Shown: positions 8,393 through 18,730, numbered from the stretch's first letter. The stretch is 24,310 nucleotides of DNA from an uncultured Pseudomonadota bacterium (GCA_903854305.1 CAINWC010000316.1:1-24310), one strand, 5' to 3'. Numbers and translations are program-made. The notes: generated by a model from the sequence alone, not told the origin.

Positions 8393-9769
8393 ATGAAATT
8401 AGAGCTAAAAAATAAGCGTGTATTAGTACTAGGCCTTGGTGAAACAGGGGTCTCGACCTTGCGTTGGTTAAACACGCAAGGCGCGCGTTTGTCTGTGGCC
8501 GATACCCGCGAAACACCACCGGGCATTGAAGTATTAAAAGCTGAGTTGCCGCAGGTGAAGATTCATATCGGTGCTTTTACTGCAGAGATGTTTAGCGAGG
8601 TAGATTTAATCGTGGCAAGCCCAGGTGTGCCACTGAGTGAACCTGAAATTCAAGCAGCCATTAAACGCGGCGTTAGCGTTGTTGGAGATGTTGAGCTATT
8701 TGCGCAATATCGCCCAACCACTGCCAAAGTCATTGCGATCACAGGCGCTAATGGTAAAACTACTGTGACCACTTTGGTCGGAGAAATGTGTAGAGCGGCT
8801 GGCTTAAAAACGATCGTGGCGGGCAATATTGGCTTGGCTGTACTAGATACATTGAGCATGGAAACGCCTGATGTTTACGTATTGGAACTATCCAGTTTTC
8901 AGCTTGAAACAACCAGTACTTTACAGGTAGATGCCGCCACCATGCTGAATCTATCTGAAGATCACATGGACAGATACGCGAGCTTACAAGATTATGCGAT
9001 TGCAAAAGCACGCATCTTTTACAATGCAAAATTACAAGTGCTGAACCGTGATGATGCCTGGAGCATGATGATGGCACGGCCAAAGTTAGCGCAAGTGACT
9101 TTTGGCTTATCCAATGACGCTAGCGATGAGGGTTCATATGGCTTGAAGCAGGTAGATGACAACTCATGGCTTTGCGAAGGCGAAAAAGAACTGATTAATT
9201 TGCAAGACCTTAAAATCGTTGGCTTGCATAACGCGGCTAATGCATTGGCCGCTGTTGCCTTGTGCCGCGCTATCGGTGTTGATTATGCACACATCATTCA
9301 AACGCTTTATAACTTTAAAGGTTTGCCGCACCGCGTGGAATGGGTTGCCAATATTAATGATGTCGATTATTACGATGACTCAAAAGGCACTAACGTAGGT
9401 GCAACATGTGCCGCAATCGCCGGGTTATATAAAAATGGCTTCCCACAAAAGTTAGTGCTGATTGCTGGTGGCGAAGGTAAGGGTCAGGATTTTTCCCCGT
9501 TGGCTGATGCTGTGACAGAAAATACGCGTGCTGTAGTATTAATTGGCCGCGATGCGCCGTTGATTGAGGCGGCCTTGTTAAAAACTAACGTGCCTTTATA
9601 TCAAGCAATCGATCTACCTGAAGCGGTCAATATCGCTAAAAAACTTGCCCAAACAGGCGATGCGGTATTGCTATCACCAGCTTGTGCGAGTTTTGATATG
9701 TTTAAAAACTATGTGCATAGGGCTGAAGTGTTTGTTAGTGCAGTGGCTCGCTTGAAGGAGGCTGCATGA
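8393..9769 (+). CDS. murD: UDP-MurNAc-L-Ala:D-glutamate ligase MurD
   Basis: MurD adds D-glutamate to UDP-MurNAc-L-Ala in the cytoplasm. The N-terminal Rossmann-like domain starts with [14 protein letters not shown]. The ATP loop [10 protein letters not shown] has its lysine at K122. [10 protein letters not shown] and [10 protein letters not shown] follow, then the C-terminal domain with [13 protein letters not shown] and [13 protein letters not shown]. Length is 458 residues against 438 in E. coli. ATG 8393 starts directly at the fold, but no strong Shine-Dalgarno precedes it. The gene's 3' end carries a perfect AAGGAGG (9755-9761) that serves ftsW, and its stop overlaps the ftsW ATG. Confidence 0.97.
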   Translation: MKLELKNKRVLVLGLGETGVSTLRWLNTQGARLSVADTRETPPGIEVLKAELPQVKIHIGAFTAEMFSEVDLIVASPGVPLSEPEIQAAIKRGVSVVGDVELFAQYRPTTAKVIAITGANGKTTVTTLVGEMCRAAGLKTIVAGNIGLAVLDTLSMETPDVYVLELSSFQLETTSTLQVDAATMLNLSEDHMDRYASLQDYAIAKARIFYNAKLQVLNRDDAWSMMMARPKLAQVTFGLSNDASDEGSYGLKQVDDNSWLCEGEKELINLQDLKIVGLHNAANALAAVALCRAIGVDYAHIIQTLYNFKGLPHRVEWVANINDVDYYDDSKGTNVGATCAAIAGLYKNGFPQKLVLIAGGEGKGQDFSPLADAVTENTRAVVLIGRDAPLIEAALLKTNVPLYQAIDLPEAVNIAKKLAQTGDAVLLSPACASFDMFKNYVHRAEVFVSAVARLKEAA

Positions 9770-10929
9770 TTACGGCCATGTTAAATCGCGATCGCATCAA
9801 CTCGCCAACTTACGACCAAGGTTTGCTATGGGTGGTGCTGTGCCTGCTAGGCTTAGGTTTGGTCATGGTTTACTCAGCTTCAATTGCGATTGCCGAAGCA
9901 GATAAAGGCGTTGGCCATAACAGTAGTTATTACCTAGTGCATCAAGCCATATTTATGGTCATTAGCCTCAGCGCCGCATTTGTGGCATTTAACGTGCCTG
10001 TTGCCTGGTGGCAAAAAATGGCACCGTACTTATTTTTGCTGGGTTTGGCATTGCTGGTGTTAGTACTGATTCCGGGAATCGGCCTCAAAGCTGGCGGTAG
10101 CCGTCGCTGGTTAAGATTGTTTGTGATTAACCCGCAGCCATCAGAATTTATGAAGCTGTTTGCCGCGATGTATGTGGCCGATTACACCGTGCGCAAAGCG
10201 GCGGTGATGGATAGCTTTAGAAAAGGCTTTTTACCGATGCTCATCGTGATGCTCATGGTGGGCGGTTTGTTGCTACGTGAGCCAGATTTCGGCGCGTTTG
10301 CAGTGATTGCTGCAATTTCAATCTCAATATTATGGCTAGGCGGCATTAACGGCCGAATTTTTGCGGGCTTACTAGTGTTGCTAGTGGTGGGGTTCGTGTT
10401 CTTGATTTGGAGTTCACCTTATCGACTAGAACGCGTCATTGGTTTTATGGATCCATGGGCTGATCCATATGGAAAAGGCTACCAGCTTTCACATGCACTC
10501 ATTGCGTTTGGACGTGGCGAGTGGTTTGGAGTGGGCTTGGGCGCTAGTGTGGAAAAATTATTGTATCTACCAGAAGCGCACACCGACTTTTTATTAGCGG
10601 TAATCGCAGAAGAATTAGGTTTTGCAGGCGTGTTGGCTGTTGTTGCCTTATTTTCATGGATAGTGATTCGCTCGTTTAGCATTGCAAAAGAAGCGATTGC
10701 TAATGAGCGCTATTTCGCAGCTTTGCTGGCACAAGGTTTGGGTGTTTGGATGGGCGTGCAAGGCATTATCAATATGGGTGTGAACATGGGCTTGTTGCCA
10801 ACCAAAGGCTTGACCTTGCCTTTGTTGTCATTTGGCGGCAGCGGCATTTTAGCTAATTGTATTGCCATGGCCATTGTGCTTAGAATTGATTTTGAAAATC
10901 GTCGATTGCAAAAAGGGTTGCCATCATGA
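9766..10929 (+). CDS. ftsW: Septal peptidoglycan glycosyltransferase FtsW
   Basis: FtsW is the SEDS-family enzyme that polymerises lipid II into septal glycan strands, paired with FtsI. The 387 residues form about ten membrane segments. Family signatures include [10 protein letters not shown] near the start, the [11 protein letters not shown] loop, QPSEFMKL, the large periplasmic loop with [38 protein letters not shown], and [10 protein letters not shown] near the end. ATG 9766 lies 4 nt after a perfect AAGGAGG. A second in-frame ATG at 9778 is 16 nt away and less likely. It overlaps murD upstream and murG downstream, both as ATGA. Confidence 0.97.
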   Translation: MITAMLNRDRINSPTYDQGLLWVVLCLLGLGLVMVYSASIAIAEADKGVGHNSSYYLVHQAIFMVISLSAAFVAFNVPVAWWQKMAPYLFLLGLALLVLVLIPGIGLKAGGSRRWLRLFVINPQPSEFMKLFAAMYVADYTVRKAAVMDSFRKGFLPMLIVMLMVGGLLLREPDFGAFAVIAAISISILWLGGINGRIFAGLLVLLVVGFVFLIWSSPYRLERVIGFMDPWADPYGKGYQLSHALIAFGRGEWFGVGLGASVEKLLYLPEAHTDFLLAVIAEELGFAGVLAVVALFSWIVIRSFSIAKEAIANERYFAALLAQGLGVWMGVQGIINMGVNMGLLPTKGLTLPLLSFGGSGILANCIAMAIVLRIDFENRRLQKGLPS

Positions 10930-11990
10930 GTAAAACACTAATGATTATGGCAGGTGGCACAGGCGGTCATGTATATCCAGCGATGGCGGTGGCGGATTAT
11001 CTAAAAGCGCAAGGCTGGAACATCGTGTGGCTATGCACTGAAGGCGGTATGGAAAACCGCCTGATTGAGCATAAAGGTTATCAAAAAACCATGATTACCA
11101 TGCGCGGAGTGCGTGGCAAAGGCTTGCTGGGCTGGTTACTGTTACCCATTAAATTGAGCATTGCATTCACGCAATCATACAAAGCGATTGCAAAATCTCA
11201 ACCCAATCTTGTGTTGGGTATGGGCGGTTTTGCTGCGTTTCCGGGCGGCTTAATGGCTTGGTTATTGCGTAAACCGCTGGTGATTCATGAGCAAAACTCA
11301 GTGGCTGGCTTAACCAACAAAACCTTATCTCATTTCGCAAAAAAAATATTAGCAGCTTTTCCAGCGGCTTTTGGTAGCAAGGCAACGTTAGTCGGTAACC
11401 CTGTTCGTGCAGATATTACACAAATTACGCCGCCAGAAGCTAGATTAACCGAGCGCACTGGATCATTGCGTTTGCTTGTAGTGGGTGGCAGTTTAGGCGC
11501 GCAAGCTTTGAATGAAGTCTTGCCCAAAGCATTGGCTGAAATTGCCGTGAATAGTCGCCCGCAAGTCGTGCATCAAGCCGGTGAAAAACATATCGCGGCA
11601 TTGCAAGCCAGCTACCTAGCAGCTAATGTTGAAGCTGATGCAAAAGCATTTATTGATGATATGGCAGCGATGTATAGCTGGGCAGACATTGTTATTTGTC
11701 GTGCTGGCGCACTTACAGTGGCAGAAGTTTCAGCCGCTGGCGTGGCGAGTGTATTAGTGCCTTTCCCATATGCTGTGGATGATCATCAAACTACAAATGC
11801 ACATTATTTATCAGATGCAGGCGCGGCGATATTGATTCCACAACTTGAATTTACCGTAGCGAAAGTAGCGGCATTGTTGCAAGGCCTGACACGCCAACAA
11901 TGTTTAAGCATGGCGATTAAAGCGCGCGCATTAGGCAAGCCACAAGCTACTGCCGATGTTGCCAAACTATGTATGGAGCTCGCAGCATGA
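10926..11990 (+). CDS. murG: UDP-GlcNAc transferase MurG (lipid II synthase)
   Basis: MurG adds GlcNAc to lipid I at the cytoplasmic face of the inner membrane, giving lipid II. The GT-B fold is evident: the N-terminal glycine-rich loop G10-G-T-G-G-H15, then [10 protein letters not shown] and [12 protein letters not shown], the second glycine-rich loop [16 protein letters not shown], and the UDP-GlcNAc site [16 protein letters not shown] followed by [14 protein letters not shown]. Length is 354 residues against 355 in E. coli. AAAAAGGG lies shortly before ATG 10926. The start overlaps the ftsW stop, and the stop overlaps the murC ATG. Confidence 0.97.
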   Translation: MSKTLMIMAGGTGGHVYPAMAVADYLKAQGWNIVWLCTEGGMENRLIEHKGYQKTMITMRGVRGKGLLGWLLLPIKLSIAFTQSYKAIAKSQPNLVLGMGGFAAFPGGLMAWLLRKPLVIHEQNSVAGLTNKTLSHFAKKILAAFPAAFGSKATLVGNPVRADITQITPPEARLTERTGSLRLLVVGGSLGAQALNEVLPKALAEIAVNSRPQVVHQAGEKHIAALQASYLAANVEADAKAFIDDMAAMYSWADIVICRAGALTVAEVSAAGVASVLVPFPYAVDDHQTTNAHYLSDAGAAILIPQLEFTVAKVAALLQGLTRQQCLSMAIKARALGKPQATADVAKLCMELAA

Positions 11991-13426
11991 AACATAAAGT
12001 AAAGAATATACATTTTGTTGGCATCGGCGGTTCTGGTATGAGCGGCATTGCCGAGGTGTTGATTAACCTAGACTTTACCGTGACCGGCTCTGATCTGGCC
12101 GTCAATGCTACTACTCAGCGTTTAACTGGCTTTGGTGCAACTGTGCATCAGGGTCATGCCGCTGAAAACTTGGGTGATGCGGATGTCGTTGTAGTTTCAA
12201 GCGCGGTGAATGAAGAAAACCCGGAAGTGAAAGCCGCTAGAGCTAAAAATATCCCGGTGGTGCCGCGTGCGCTGATGTTGGCAGAATTGATGCGTTTCAG
12301 GCAAGGTATTGCCGTTGCCGGTACACATGGTAAAACCACCACCACCAGCTTGATCGCCAGTATTCTGGCTGAAGCCGGCATGGATCCAACTTTTGTGATT
12401 GGCGGCAAATTAGAAGCGGCCAATGCCAATGCCAAACTTGGTACGGGTGAGTATATTGTCGCCGAGGCCGATGAATCAGACGCTTCATTCTTGCACTTAA
12501 CGCCGGTGATGGCAGTGGTCACTAATATCGACCAAGATCACATGGATACTTATGAGCATAGTTTTGATAAATTAAAGAGCGCCTTTGTAGAATTTTTACA
12601 ACAATTGCCGTTTTGGGGTATGGCGGTCGTGTGTCTGGATGACGCCAATATTCGTGAAATCCTACCGCGCATCACTAAGCCTGTAATGACCTATGGTTTT
12701 AGTGAAGAGGCGCGTGTTAGAGCCATTAACGTCCGCGCCGATGACGGAAAAATGCACTTCACTGTGCAACGCATCAATGGTGTGACTACCCAGTTTGATG
12801 TCACCTTGAACCTGCCAGGCAACCATTATGTATTGAACGCGCTAGCGGCCATTGCAATTGCCAGCGAGCTCAACGTACCTGATGCAGCAATCATTAAAGC
12901 CTTAAAAGAATTCAAAGGCGTAGGTCGACGTTTTGAGCGTTATGGCGAAATTAAAGCAAGAGCTATTAACGGCAACCCTGAGGGTACTTTTACGCTGATT
13001 GATGACTACGGACATCATCCAGTAGAAATGCAGGCAGTGATTGCCGCAGCACGTGCGGCATTTCCAAATCGTCGTTTGGTGATGGCTTTTCAGCCACACC
13101 GTTACACACGTACGCGTGATTGCTTTGAAGATTTTGTCCGCGTGTTATCCAGCGCAGATGCCGTTTTGCTGACCGAAGTGTATTCAGCAGGTGAGGCACC
13201 AATTATCGCTGCAGATACGCGGTCACTGATTCGTTCGATTCGCGTGGCAGGTAAGGTTGAGCCGCTGTTTGTAGAAACAACAGATGCGCTGCCAGAAGCA
13301 ATTTTGAATATGGCGCAAGCGAATGATGTCGTCATTGTGATGGGTGCCGGTTCAATTGGGCATGTGGCAGAAAAAACAAAAGTGTTGTCTGGTCAATTGT
13401 CAGCTATTGAGGAGCCGCAAAAATGA
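11987..13426 (+). CDS. murC: UDP-N-acetylmuramate:L-alanine ligase MurC
   Basis: MurC joins L-alanine to UDP-MurNAc, the first stem-peptide step. From ATG 11987 the protein has 479 residues (491 in E. coli) and begins [20 protein letters not shown], the usual nucleotide-binding opening. The ATP loop AGTHGKTTT has its lysine at K116. [31 protein letters not shown] and [12 protein letters not shown] follow in order. I chose 11987 because it overlaps the murG stop as ATGA like the neighbouring junctions and has GGAG 9 nt upstream. An in-frame ATG at 11969 would add six residues (MYGARS) read inside murG. The stop overlaps the murB ATG. Confidence 0.96.
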   Translation: MKHKVKNIHFVGIGGSGMSGIAEVLINLDFTVTGSDLAVNATTQRLTGFGATVHQGHAAENLGDADVVVVSSAVNEENPEVKAARAKNIPVVPRALMLAELMRFRQGIAVAGTHGKTTTTSLIASILAEAGMDPTFVIGGKLEAANANAKLGTGEYIVAEADESDASFLHLTPVMAVVTNIDQDHMDTYEHSFDKLKSAFVEFLQQLPFWGMAVVCLDDANIREILPRITKPVMTYGFSEEARVRAINVRADDGKMHFTVQRINGVTTQFDVTLNLPGNHYVLNALAAIAIASELNVPDAAIIKALKEFKGVGRRFERYGEIKARAINGNPEGTFTLIDDYGHHPVEMQAVIAAARAAFPNRRLVMAFQPHRYTRTRDCFEDFVRVLSSADAVLLTEVYSAGEAPIIAADTRSLIRSIRVAGKVEPLFVETTDALPEAILNMAQANDVVIVMGAGSIGHVAEKTKVLSGQLSAIEEPQK

Positions 13427-14322
13427 TGAGTAAAGCAATCCATCCTTTTGCAGGTAAATTGCTATTAAACGAGCCGCTGGCACGCTATACCAGCTGGCGT
13501 GTGGGTGGTGCGGCAGACCAGCTTTATATTCCAGCAGGTTTGGAAGATTTAAGTCTGTTTCTAAAGAGTTTGGATGCAGCTCAGCCTATTTACTTCATTG
13601 GCTTAGGTTCTAACTTATTGGTACGTGATGGTGGTGTGCGCGGCACGGTAGTGTTGATGCATAACGTATTCAATGAACTCAAGATGGAAGGCGATCTTGT
13701 GTATGCAGAAGCTGGCGTCACGTGTGGAAAATTAGCGAAATTTACTGCGAAAGAAGCGAAACAAGGTGGCGAATTCTTTGCCGGTATTCCAGGCACGCTT
13801 GGTGGCGCGCTGGCCATGAATGCCGGTTGCTACGGCGCTGAAACTTGGAGCGTAGTACGCCGTGTGACCACCATTAACCGACGTGGCGAGTTGAGTACAC
13901 GCGATGCTTCTGAGTTTATTGCAAGCTATCGCCATGTTGATATGCCAGTGGCTGATGAATGGTTTATTGCGGCTTGGTTGGCTTTAAGGGCTGGTGATGC
14001 ACATGACTCTGCGCAAAAGATCAAAGATTTATTGGCACAGCGCTTAGCTTCCCAACCACTCAATTTGCCAAGTGCGGGTTCTACCTTTAGAAACCCGGCG
14101 GGTGATTATGCCGCGAGGTTGCTGGAAGCTTGTGGACTCAAAGGCTACATCATTGGCGGTGCGCAAGTGTCTGAAAAGCATGCTAATTTCATTGTGAACA
14201 TCGGTGGTGCAAATGCGTTAGACATTGAATTGCTGATTAAACACATGCGCGAAACCGTGCTGGAACAACAAGGCGTTGCTTTGCAACAGGAAGTAAAAGT
14301 CATTGGGGAGTACGAGCTTTAA
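13423..14322 (+). CDS. murB: UDP-N-acetylenolpyruvoylglucosamine reductase MurB (short, type II-like)
   Basis: MurB is the FAD enzyme that uses NADPH to reduce UDP-GlcNAc-enolpyruvate to UDP-MurNAc. FAD-domain motifs are [11 protein letters not shown] (22-32), [13 protein letters not shown], and [18 protein letters not shown]. The catalytic serine is S220 in [13 protein letters not shown], and the late acidic motif is EVKVIGEY. The 299-residue length and the [15 protein letters not shown] form resemble the short type II group, unlike the 342-residue E. coli enzyme. GAGGAG (13409-13414) lies 8 nt before ATG 13423. A second ATG follows directly at 13426. The gene is coupled to murC by ATGA and separated from ddl by 16 nt. 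Confidence 0.96.
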   Translation: MMSKAIHPFAGKLLLNEPLARYTSWRVGGAADQLYIPAGLEDLSLFLKSLDAAQPIYFIGLGSNLLVRDGGVRGTVVLMHNVFNELKMEGDLVYAEAGVTCGKLAKFTAKEAKQGGEFFAGIPGTLGGALAMNAGCYGAETWSVVRRVTTINRRGELSTRDASEFIASYRHVDMPVADEWFIAAWLALRAGDAHDSAQKIKDLLAQRLASQPLNLPSAGSTFRNPAGDYAARLLEACGLKGYIIGGAQVSEKHANFIVNIGGANALDIELLIKHMRETVLEQQGVALQQEVKVIGEYEL

Positions 14323-14338
14323 TTGGCTTGGATAGAAA

Positions 14339-14386
14339 ATGGATAAGAACCTAAAGATTAAGAACGTAGAGATGGATAAGAACATA
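14339..14386 (+). repeat. 15-bp units at the ddl 5' end
   Basis: Units of 15 bp encode MDKNL (14339-14353), KIKNV (14354-14368) and, after one GAG codon, MDKNI (14372-14386). The 12-mer ATGGATAAGAAC occurs exactly at 14339 and 14372, so each copy supplies a possible start codon. All units lie before the conserved Ddl core. Confidence 0.65.
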
Positions 14387-15313
14387 GCAATGAATCAGAA
14401 GTTTGGCAAAGTCGCCGTATTGCTTGGTGGGAAATCAGGCGAGCGTGAAGTGTCACTCAAAAGTGGTGCCGCAGTTTTGGCTGCGCTACGAGCGCAGGGT
14501 ATAGATGCGCATGGTTTTGATCCGCGCGATAAGCCCTTACATGACTTGGAAGTTTTTGATCGTGTATTCATTAGCTTGCATGGACGCTTTGGTGAAGATG
14601 GTTGTATACAAGGCGCGCTAGAAATGCTGCATATTCCTTATACAGGTAGCGGCGTGATGGCGTCAGCTATTGGTATGGATAAGTGGCGTACAAAATTACT
14701 ATGGCGCGCAAGCAATGTAGTAACACCGGATTTTGAATTGGTCACCGCTAACAGTGACTTTGCTGCGATAGAAGCTAAGTTAGGTTTGCCGTTGTTTGTA
14801 AAGCCAGCTAACGAAGGATCAAGTATTGGCATTAGCAAAGTCAAAGAGTCTGGCGGTTTAGAAGCCGCTTATAAGATCGCCGCTGAAGCGGATCCATTGG
14901 TCATCGCCGAAAAATTTGTAGATGGCGGCGAATATACCGTTGGTATTATTGGCGATGGCCAAGGTGGTTTTACGGCTTTGCCTATTATCCGCATTGTGCC
15001 AAAAAATGAATTTTATGATTTTGAAGCGAAATATTTACGAAACGATACCGAGTATCTATGCCCATGTGGATTAAGTGCAGAAAAAGAAGCGCAGATTCAA
15101 CAAGAAGCTTTGCTTGCATTTAGAGCCATTGGTTGCAGGGGTTGGGGGCGCGTAGACTTTTTGATGGATAGCGCAGGCAATCATTACTTTTTAGAAGTCA
15201 ATACCAGCCCAGGCATGACCGATCACAGCTTAGTGCCGATGGCAGCGAAAGCGGCAGGTATTAGTTTTGAGGAATTAGTCGTGCGCATTTTGGAGTTGGC
15301 TGATGTGGGATAA
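14339..15313 (+). CDS. ddl: D-alanine:D-alanine ligase Ddl
   Basis: Ddl makes D-Ala-D-Ala for MurF using ATP (ATP-grasp fold, cytoplasmic). The core begins [74 protein letters not shown] and [17 protein letters not shown] follow. Three in-frame ATGs compete. 14339 gives 324 residues with a repetitive leader; 14372 is intermediate; 14390 gives 307 residues, nearly the 306 of E. coli DdlB. I list the longest because GGAT lies 6 nt before it and it sits only 16 nt after murB, but 14390 may be the true start. The 3' end overlaps ftsQ by 11 nt. Confidence 0.93.
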   Translation: MDKNLKIKNVEMDKNIAMNQKFGKVAVLLGGKSGEREVSLKSGAAVLAALRAQGIDAHGFDPRDKPLHDLEVFDRVFISLHGRFGEDGCIQGALEMLHIPYTGSGVMASAIGMDKWRTKLLWRASNVVTPDFELVTANSDFAAIEAKLGLPLFVKPANEGSSIGISKVKESGGLEAAYKIAAEADPLVIAEKFVDGGEYTVGIIGDGQGGFTALPIIRIVPKNEFYDFEAKYLRNDTEYLCPCGLSAEKEAQIQQEALLAFRAIGCRGWGRVDFLMDSAGNHYFLEVNTSPGMTDHSLVPMAAKAAGISFEELVVRILELADVG

Positions 15314-16121
15314 ACCTACATTACTCAATTGGATCGCCAGCCTCTTGTTTGCCATGAGTGTGGTGGTGATGCTATACGCGGCCTTATATGCCGTGGTACA
15401 TCTGCCGATATTTCCGTTGCGTGAAGTGAAGGTTGATGGCCAGCTAAGCCATGTCAGCCGTGAGCAGATCAAGTTGATTGTGGATAAGCATCTAAAAGGT
15501 AACTTTTTTACATTAGATTTGATTAAAGCGCGTGATGCATTTGAGAAGTTGCCTTGGGCGCGCAATGTGAGTTTGCGCCGTCGTTGGCCAGATAGCCTAG
15601 AAGTGACGATTGAAGAACATCAAGAGCTGGCAAGGTGGGGCAGCATTGCATTGGTGGATACGCACGGTGAGTTGTTTCATGCCGCCTCTGGTAGTGATTT
15701 GCCGGTATTTTACGGCCCGGGTGATGGCGTCATTGAAATTGCCTCGCAATATGGTGAGTTTAGCAAAGCGTTAAAAGTAGCCAATTTAGAGATTGCCAAT
15801 TTAACGCTTACGCCAAGGCGCGCCTGGCAAGTAACGGCTTCAAACGGCATGGTGGTTGAGTTGGGGCGCGTTGAGATGCAAGCCAGATTGGAGAAATTCA
15901 TCAGTGTGTATGGCACAACAATGTCAGGATTAAATAAAAAAATAGCTTATGCAGATTTACGTTACCCCAATGGATTTGCGGTACGTAAACCAGCAGATGC
16001 CAATAAAAAGAGTGGTATTGAATCTAAAAATATAAAGCCAAGTAATACGAAAGCTAGTGAAATTAAACCTAGTGATATTAAACATAGCGACATTAAGAAA
16101 ACAGACATAAACCGTGCATAA
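15303..16121 (+). CDS. ftsQ: Cell division protein FtsQ
   Basis: FtsQ is a bitopic inner-membrane protein that recruits FtsL-FtsB to the septum. The 272 residues show a short cytoplasmic start, one membrane segment (about 9-32), a POTRA domain opening with [20 protein letters not shown], and the FtsQ motif [30 protein letters not shown]. The periplasmic beta domain ends near [13 protein letters not shown] (about 218-230). Beyond it is a lysine-rich tail with six pentapeptide units (243-272). The tail probably lies in the periplasm, near where FtsB binds FtsQ. ATG 15303 is inside the end of ddl (11-nt overlap). Length is close to the 276 of E. coli only because of the tail. Confidence 0.95.
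   Translation: MWDKPTLLNWIASLLFAMSVVVMLYAALYAVVHLPIFPLREVKVDGQLSHVSREQIKLIVDKHLKGNFFTLDLIKARDAFEKLPWARNVSLRRRWPDSLEVTIEEHQELARWGSIALVDTHGELFHAASGSDLPVFYGPGDGVIEIASQYGEFSKALKVANLEIANLTLTPRRAWQVTASNGMVVELGRVEMQARLEKFISVYGTTMSGLNKKIAYADLRYPNGFAVRKPADANKKSGIESKNIKPSNTKASEIKPSDIKHSDIKKTDINRA
16029..16118 (+). repeat. Six tandem 15-bp units at the ftsQ 3' end
   Basis: Six consecutive 15-bp units encode [25 protein letters not shown] and DINRA (FtsQ residues 243-272), followed directly by the stop. The consensus is [NDE]-I-K-x-S. A possible decayed unit precedes them (GIESK, 16014-16028). The units differ in several bases, so the array is not a fresh expansion or an assembly artefact. Confidence 0.85.
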
Positions 16122-16140
16122 ACCACGGAGGGAGTAAGAC

Positions 16141-17379
16141 ATGAGTAGAACAAAAGATGATAAAAATTTAATAGTGGGCCTGGATATCGGCACCTCAAAA
16201 ATTGTCGCCATTGTTGCAGAGCTGCAACCTGAAGGCACGGTAAAGGTCATTGGGCTTGGCCAACATATTTCACGCGGCTTAAAAAAAGGCGTGGTGATTA
16301 ATATTGAATCGACCATGCAATCTATTCAGCGCGCGCTAGAAGAAGCCGAACTGATGGCCGATTGCAAAATCAATAATGTCTACACCGGCATTGCTGGTAG
16401 CCATATTAAAAGCTTGAATTCACATGGCATGGTCAAGATTAAAGATGCTGAAGTTTCACAAATGGATGTAGACCGCGTGATTGAAACAGCGCGCGCGATT
16501 GCCTTGCCGGCGGATCAGCAAATATTGCATATCCTGACGCAGGAATTCATTATCGACGGTCAAGAAGATGTGCGTGAACCACTAGGCATGAGTGGTATGA
16601 AGCTTGAGGTGAAAGTGCATATTGTGACGGGTGCAGTCGCTGCCGCACAAAACATTGTGAAGTGCATCAAACGTTGCGGTATTGAAGTGAGTGATTTGAT
16701 TCTACAGCCGCTTGCTTCAAGCCTTGCTGTGCTTACTGAAGATGAAAAAGAGCTCGGTGTTTGCTTGGTGGATATTGGCGGCGGTACGACTGATATCGCA
16801 GTATTTAAGCAAGGCGCGATTCGTCATACGGCAGTGGTGCCTATCGCTGGCGACCAAATGACTAATGATGTGGCAGTAGCATTCCGTACGCCTACACAAT
16901 CCGCTGAAGACATCAAAATCAAACATGGTTGTGCTTTACGCCAATTAGCCGATTCACGCGAGATTGTTGAAGTGCCGGGTGTCGATGGTCGTGAGCCACG
17001 CCAGTTATCAGTGCAAACTTTGGCCGAGGTGTTAGAGCCGCGCGTAGTCGAGTTGTACGAGATGGTATTGAATGAACTGCGTCGTAGCGGCATGGAAGAC
17101 ATGATTGCATCAGGCATCGTCATTACAGGTGGTTCAGCCATGATGCGCGGTATGGTGGAATTAGGTGAAGAAATATTCCACATGCCAGTGCGCATGGGTT
17201 TACCGCGATACGTTGGCGGCTTGTCAGAAGTGGTCAGCAATCCACGCTATGCCACAGGCGTGGGTTTGGTGTTAATGGGTAAGCAGCAATTAGAAAGACA
17301 TTTAAGCGGACAGCTGGAGATTAACTCATTTGCACGCATGATGGAAAAAATGAAAAGTTGGTTTCAAGGTAATTTTTAA
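16141..17379 (+). CDS. ftsA: Cell division protein FtsA
   Basis: FtsA is the actin-like ATPase that anchors FtsZ to the membrane and recruits later division proteins. The 412 residues (420 in E. coli) contain the phosphate-1 motif LIVGLDIGTSKIVAIV (about 10-25). The 1C domain follows, with NVYTGIAGSHIKSLNS, then the phosphate-2 motif VCLVDIGGGTTDIAVF and the adenosine motif GIVITGGSAMMRGM. The C-terminus, MMEKMKSWFQGNF, fits the short amphipathic membrane-targeting helix of the family. A strong Shine-Dalgarno GGAGGGAG (16127-16134) lies 6 nt before the ATG. It is separated from ftsQ by 19 nt and from ftsZ by 93 nt. Confidence 0.97.
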   Translation: MSRTKDDKNLIVGLDIGTSKIVAIVAELQPEGTVKVIGLGQHISRGLKKGVVINIESTMQSIQRALEEAELMADCKINNVYTGIAGSHIKSLNSHGMVKIKDAEVSQMDVDRVIETARAIALPADQQILHILTQEFIIDGQEDVREPLGMSGMKLEVKVHIVTGAVAAAQNIVKCIKRCGIEVSDLILQPLASSLAVLTEDEKELGVCLVDIGGGTTDIAVFKQGAIRHTAVVPIAGDQMTNDVAVAFRTPTQSAEDIKIKHGCALRQLADSREIVEVPGVDGREPRQLSVQTLAEVLEPRVVELYEMVLNELRRSGMEDMIASGIVITGGSAMMRGMVELGEEIFHMPVRMGLPRYVGGLSEVVSNPRYATGVGLVLMGKQQLERHLSGQLEINSFARMMEKMKSWFQGNF

Positions 17380-17472
17380 GAAGATATTTAGTTTGATTAG
17401 TAATAAATGTAAGGCAGGTAGTGAGCAGTTCAGGCAGAAGTAAATTAGTAAATTAAAAAGAGGAGATACACG

Positions 17473-18651
17473 ATGTTTGAAATTATGGAAAAAAGTTCTC
17501 AAGAAGCTGTTATCAAGGTCATTGGGGTAGGTGGTTGTGGTGGTAATGCCGTTGCGCACATGATAGAAAAAAACGTAGGCGGTGTAGAGTTTATTTGCGC
17601 AAATACTGACATGCAAGCGTTGAGAAAAAGCCAGGCTAAAACCGTATTGCAAATTGGCGAAGCCATGACTAGAGGCTTAGGCGCAGGCGCTAAACCAGAA
17701 GTCGGCCGCGAAGCTGCACTTGAAGATCGTGATGCAATCGCTGAATTGATCGATGGCGCTGACATGTTGTTCATTACCGCAGGTATGGGCGGTGGTACAG
17801 GTACAGGTGCTGCACCAGTGATTGCGCAAATTGCAAAAGAAATGGGCATTTTAACCGTTGCGGTTGTAACAAAACCATTCTCTTTTGAAGGTAAACGCAC
17901 TAAAGTAGCTACAGAAGGTCTGGAAGAGTTATCAAAGTATGTAGATTCTTTGATTGTGATTCCTAACGAAAAATTGATGGAAGTTTTAGGTGAAGATGTA
18001 CCATTTTTAGAAGCATTCAGAGCGGCTAACGATGTGTTGCACAATGCGGTTTCAGGCATTGCCGAAATCATCAATTGCGCGGGTACTGTAAACGTTGACT
18101 TTGCCGATGTACGCACGGTAATGAGCGAAATGGGCATGGCGATGATGGGCTCCGCACTTGCAACAGGTCCAGATCGCGCACGTATTGCTGCTGAACAAGC
18201 AGTGGCAAGCCCATTGCTGGAAGATGTCAACCTAGCTAATGCACGCGGCGTTCTAGTGAATATCACCACTTCTAGCTCTTTCAAAATGAAAGAATACTAT
18301 GATGTGATGAATACCATTAAAGCGTTCACAGCCGATGATGCTACCGTGATTGTTGGTAATGTGTTTGATGAAACGATGGGTGATGGCTTACGTGTCACAA
18401 TGGTTGCGACTGGTTTAACTGGTTCACAACGCCGTCAACAAAAACCTGAGTTACGGGTAATGCCACAAGAAATATTGCGTAATGGTACAACGAATCAGCC
18501 GATGTATATGGGTGGCAACACCAATATGATGGATGACGAAGCGCCAGCAGTATTTGGTTCAAACAGCCGTCGTGCGCAAGTGGAGGCGATGAAAATGTCA
18601 GGTGTTGAGGAGTATGATATTCCTGCATTTTTACGTAAACAAGCGGACTAA
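17473..18651 (+). CDS. ftsZ: Cell division GTPase FtsZ
   Basis: FtsZ is the tubulin-like GTPase that forms the cytokinetic ring. The 392 residues include IKVIGVGGCGGNAV, the tubulin signature G106-G-G-T-G-T-G112, and the T7 catalytic loop with N207, D209 and D212 (NVDFADVRTVM). A short variable linker (about 320-375) leads to the conserved C-terminal peptide DIPAFLRKQAD, which binds FtsA and ZipA-type partners. AGAGGAG (17459-17465) lies 7 nt before the ATG and is among the strongest ribosome-binding sites in the window, fitting the high FtsZ level cells need. The 93-nt AT-rich gap before it could hold a promoter, but I cannot pick a convincing one. Confidence 0.98.
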   Translation: MFEIMEKSSQEAVIKVIGVGGCGGNAVAHMIEKNVGGVEFICANTDMQALRKSQAKTVLQIGEAMTRGLGAGAKPEVGREAALEDRDAIAELIDGADMLFITAGMGGGTGTGAAPVIAQIAKEMGILTVAVVTKPFSFEGKRTKVATEGLEELSKYVDSLIVIPNEKLMEVLGEDVPFLEAFRAANDVLHNAVSGIAEIINCAGTVNVDFADVRTVMSEMGMAMMGSALATGPDRARIAAEQAVASPLLEDVNLANARGVLVNITTSSSFKMKEYYDVMNTIKAFTADDATVIVGNVFDETMGDGLRVTMVATGLTGSQRRQQKPELRVMPQEILRNGTTNQPMYMGGNTNMMDDEAPAVFGSNSRRAQVEAMKMSGVEEYDIPAFLRKQAD

Positions 18652-18730
18652 TTGAGCGCTTTAAAACTTTTTGTTTAGCTTACTTGAGACGTTAGGCTGG
18701 TTTGCAGATTCACTGAATTTAGGTGAAATA

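Noticed and set aside
11969..11986. Upstream in-frame ATG for murC
   Set aside because: ATG 11987 fits the ATGA coupling used at the neighbouring junctions, has GGAG at good distance, and starts directly at the conserved fold.
12154..12522. 122-codon open frame antisense to murC
   Set aside because: Shadow of murC with no domain, ribosome site or promoter of its own.
17499..18284. 261-codon open frame antisense to ftsZ
   Set aside because: It is the complement of a strongly conserved gene, its translation has the Ala/Ser/Thr/Pro bias of a codon shadow, and it has no ribosome site or recognisable domain.
18652..18730. Terminator after ftsZ
   Set aside because: I found only a short AGCGCT palindrome and a T5 run without a supporting stem, so read-through into lpxC is possible.
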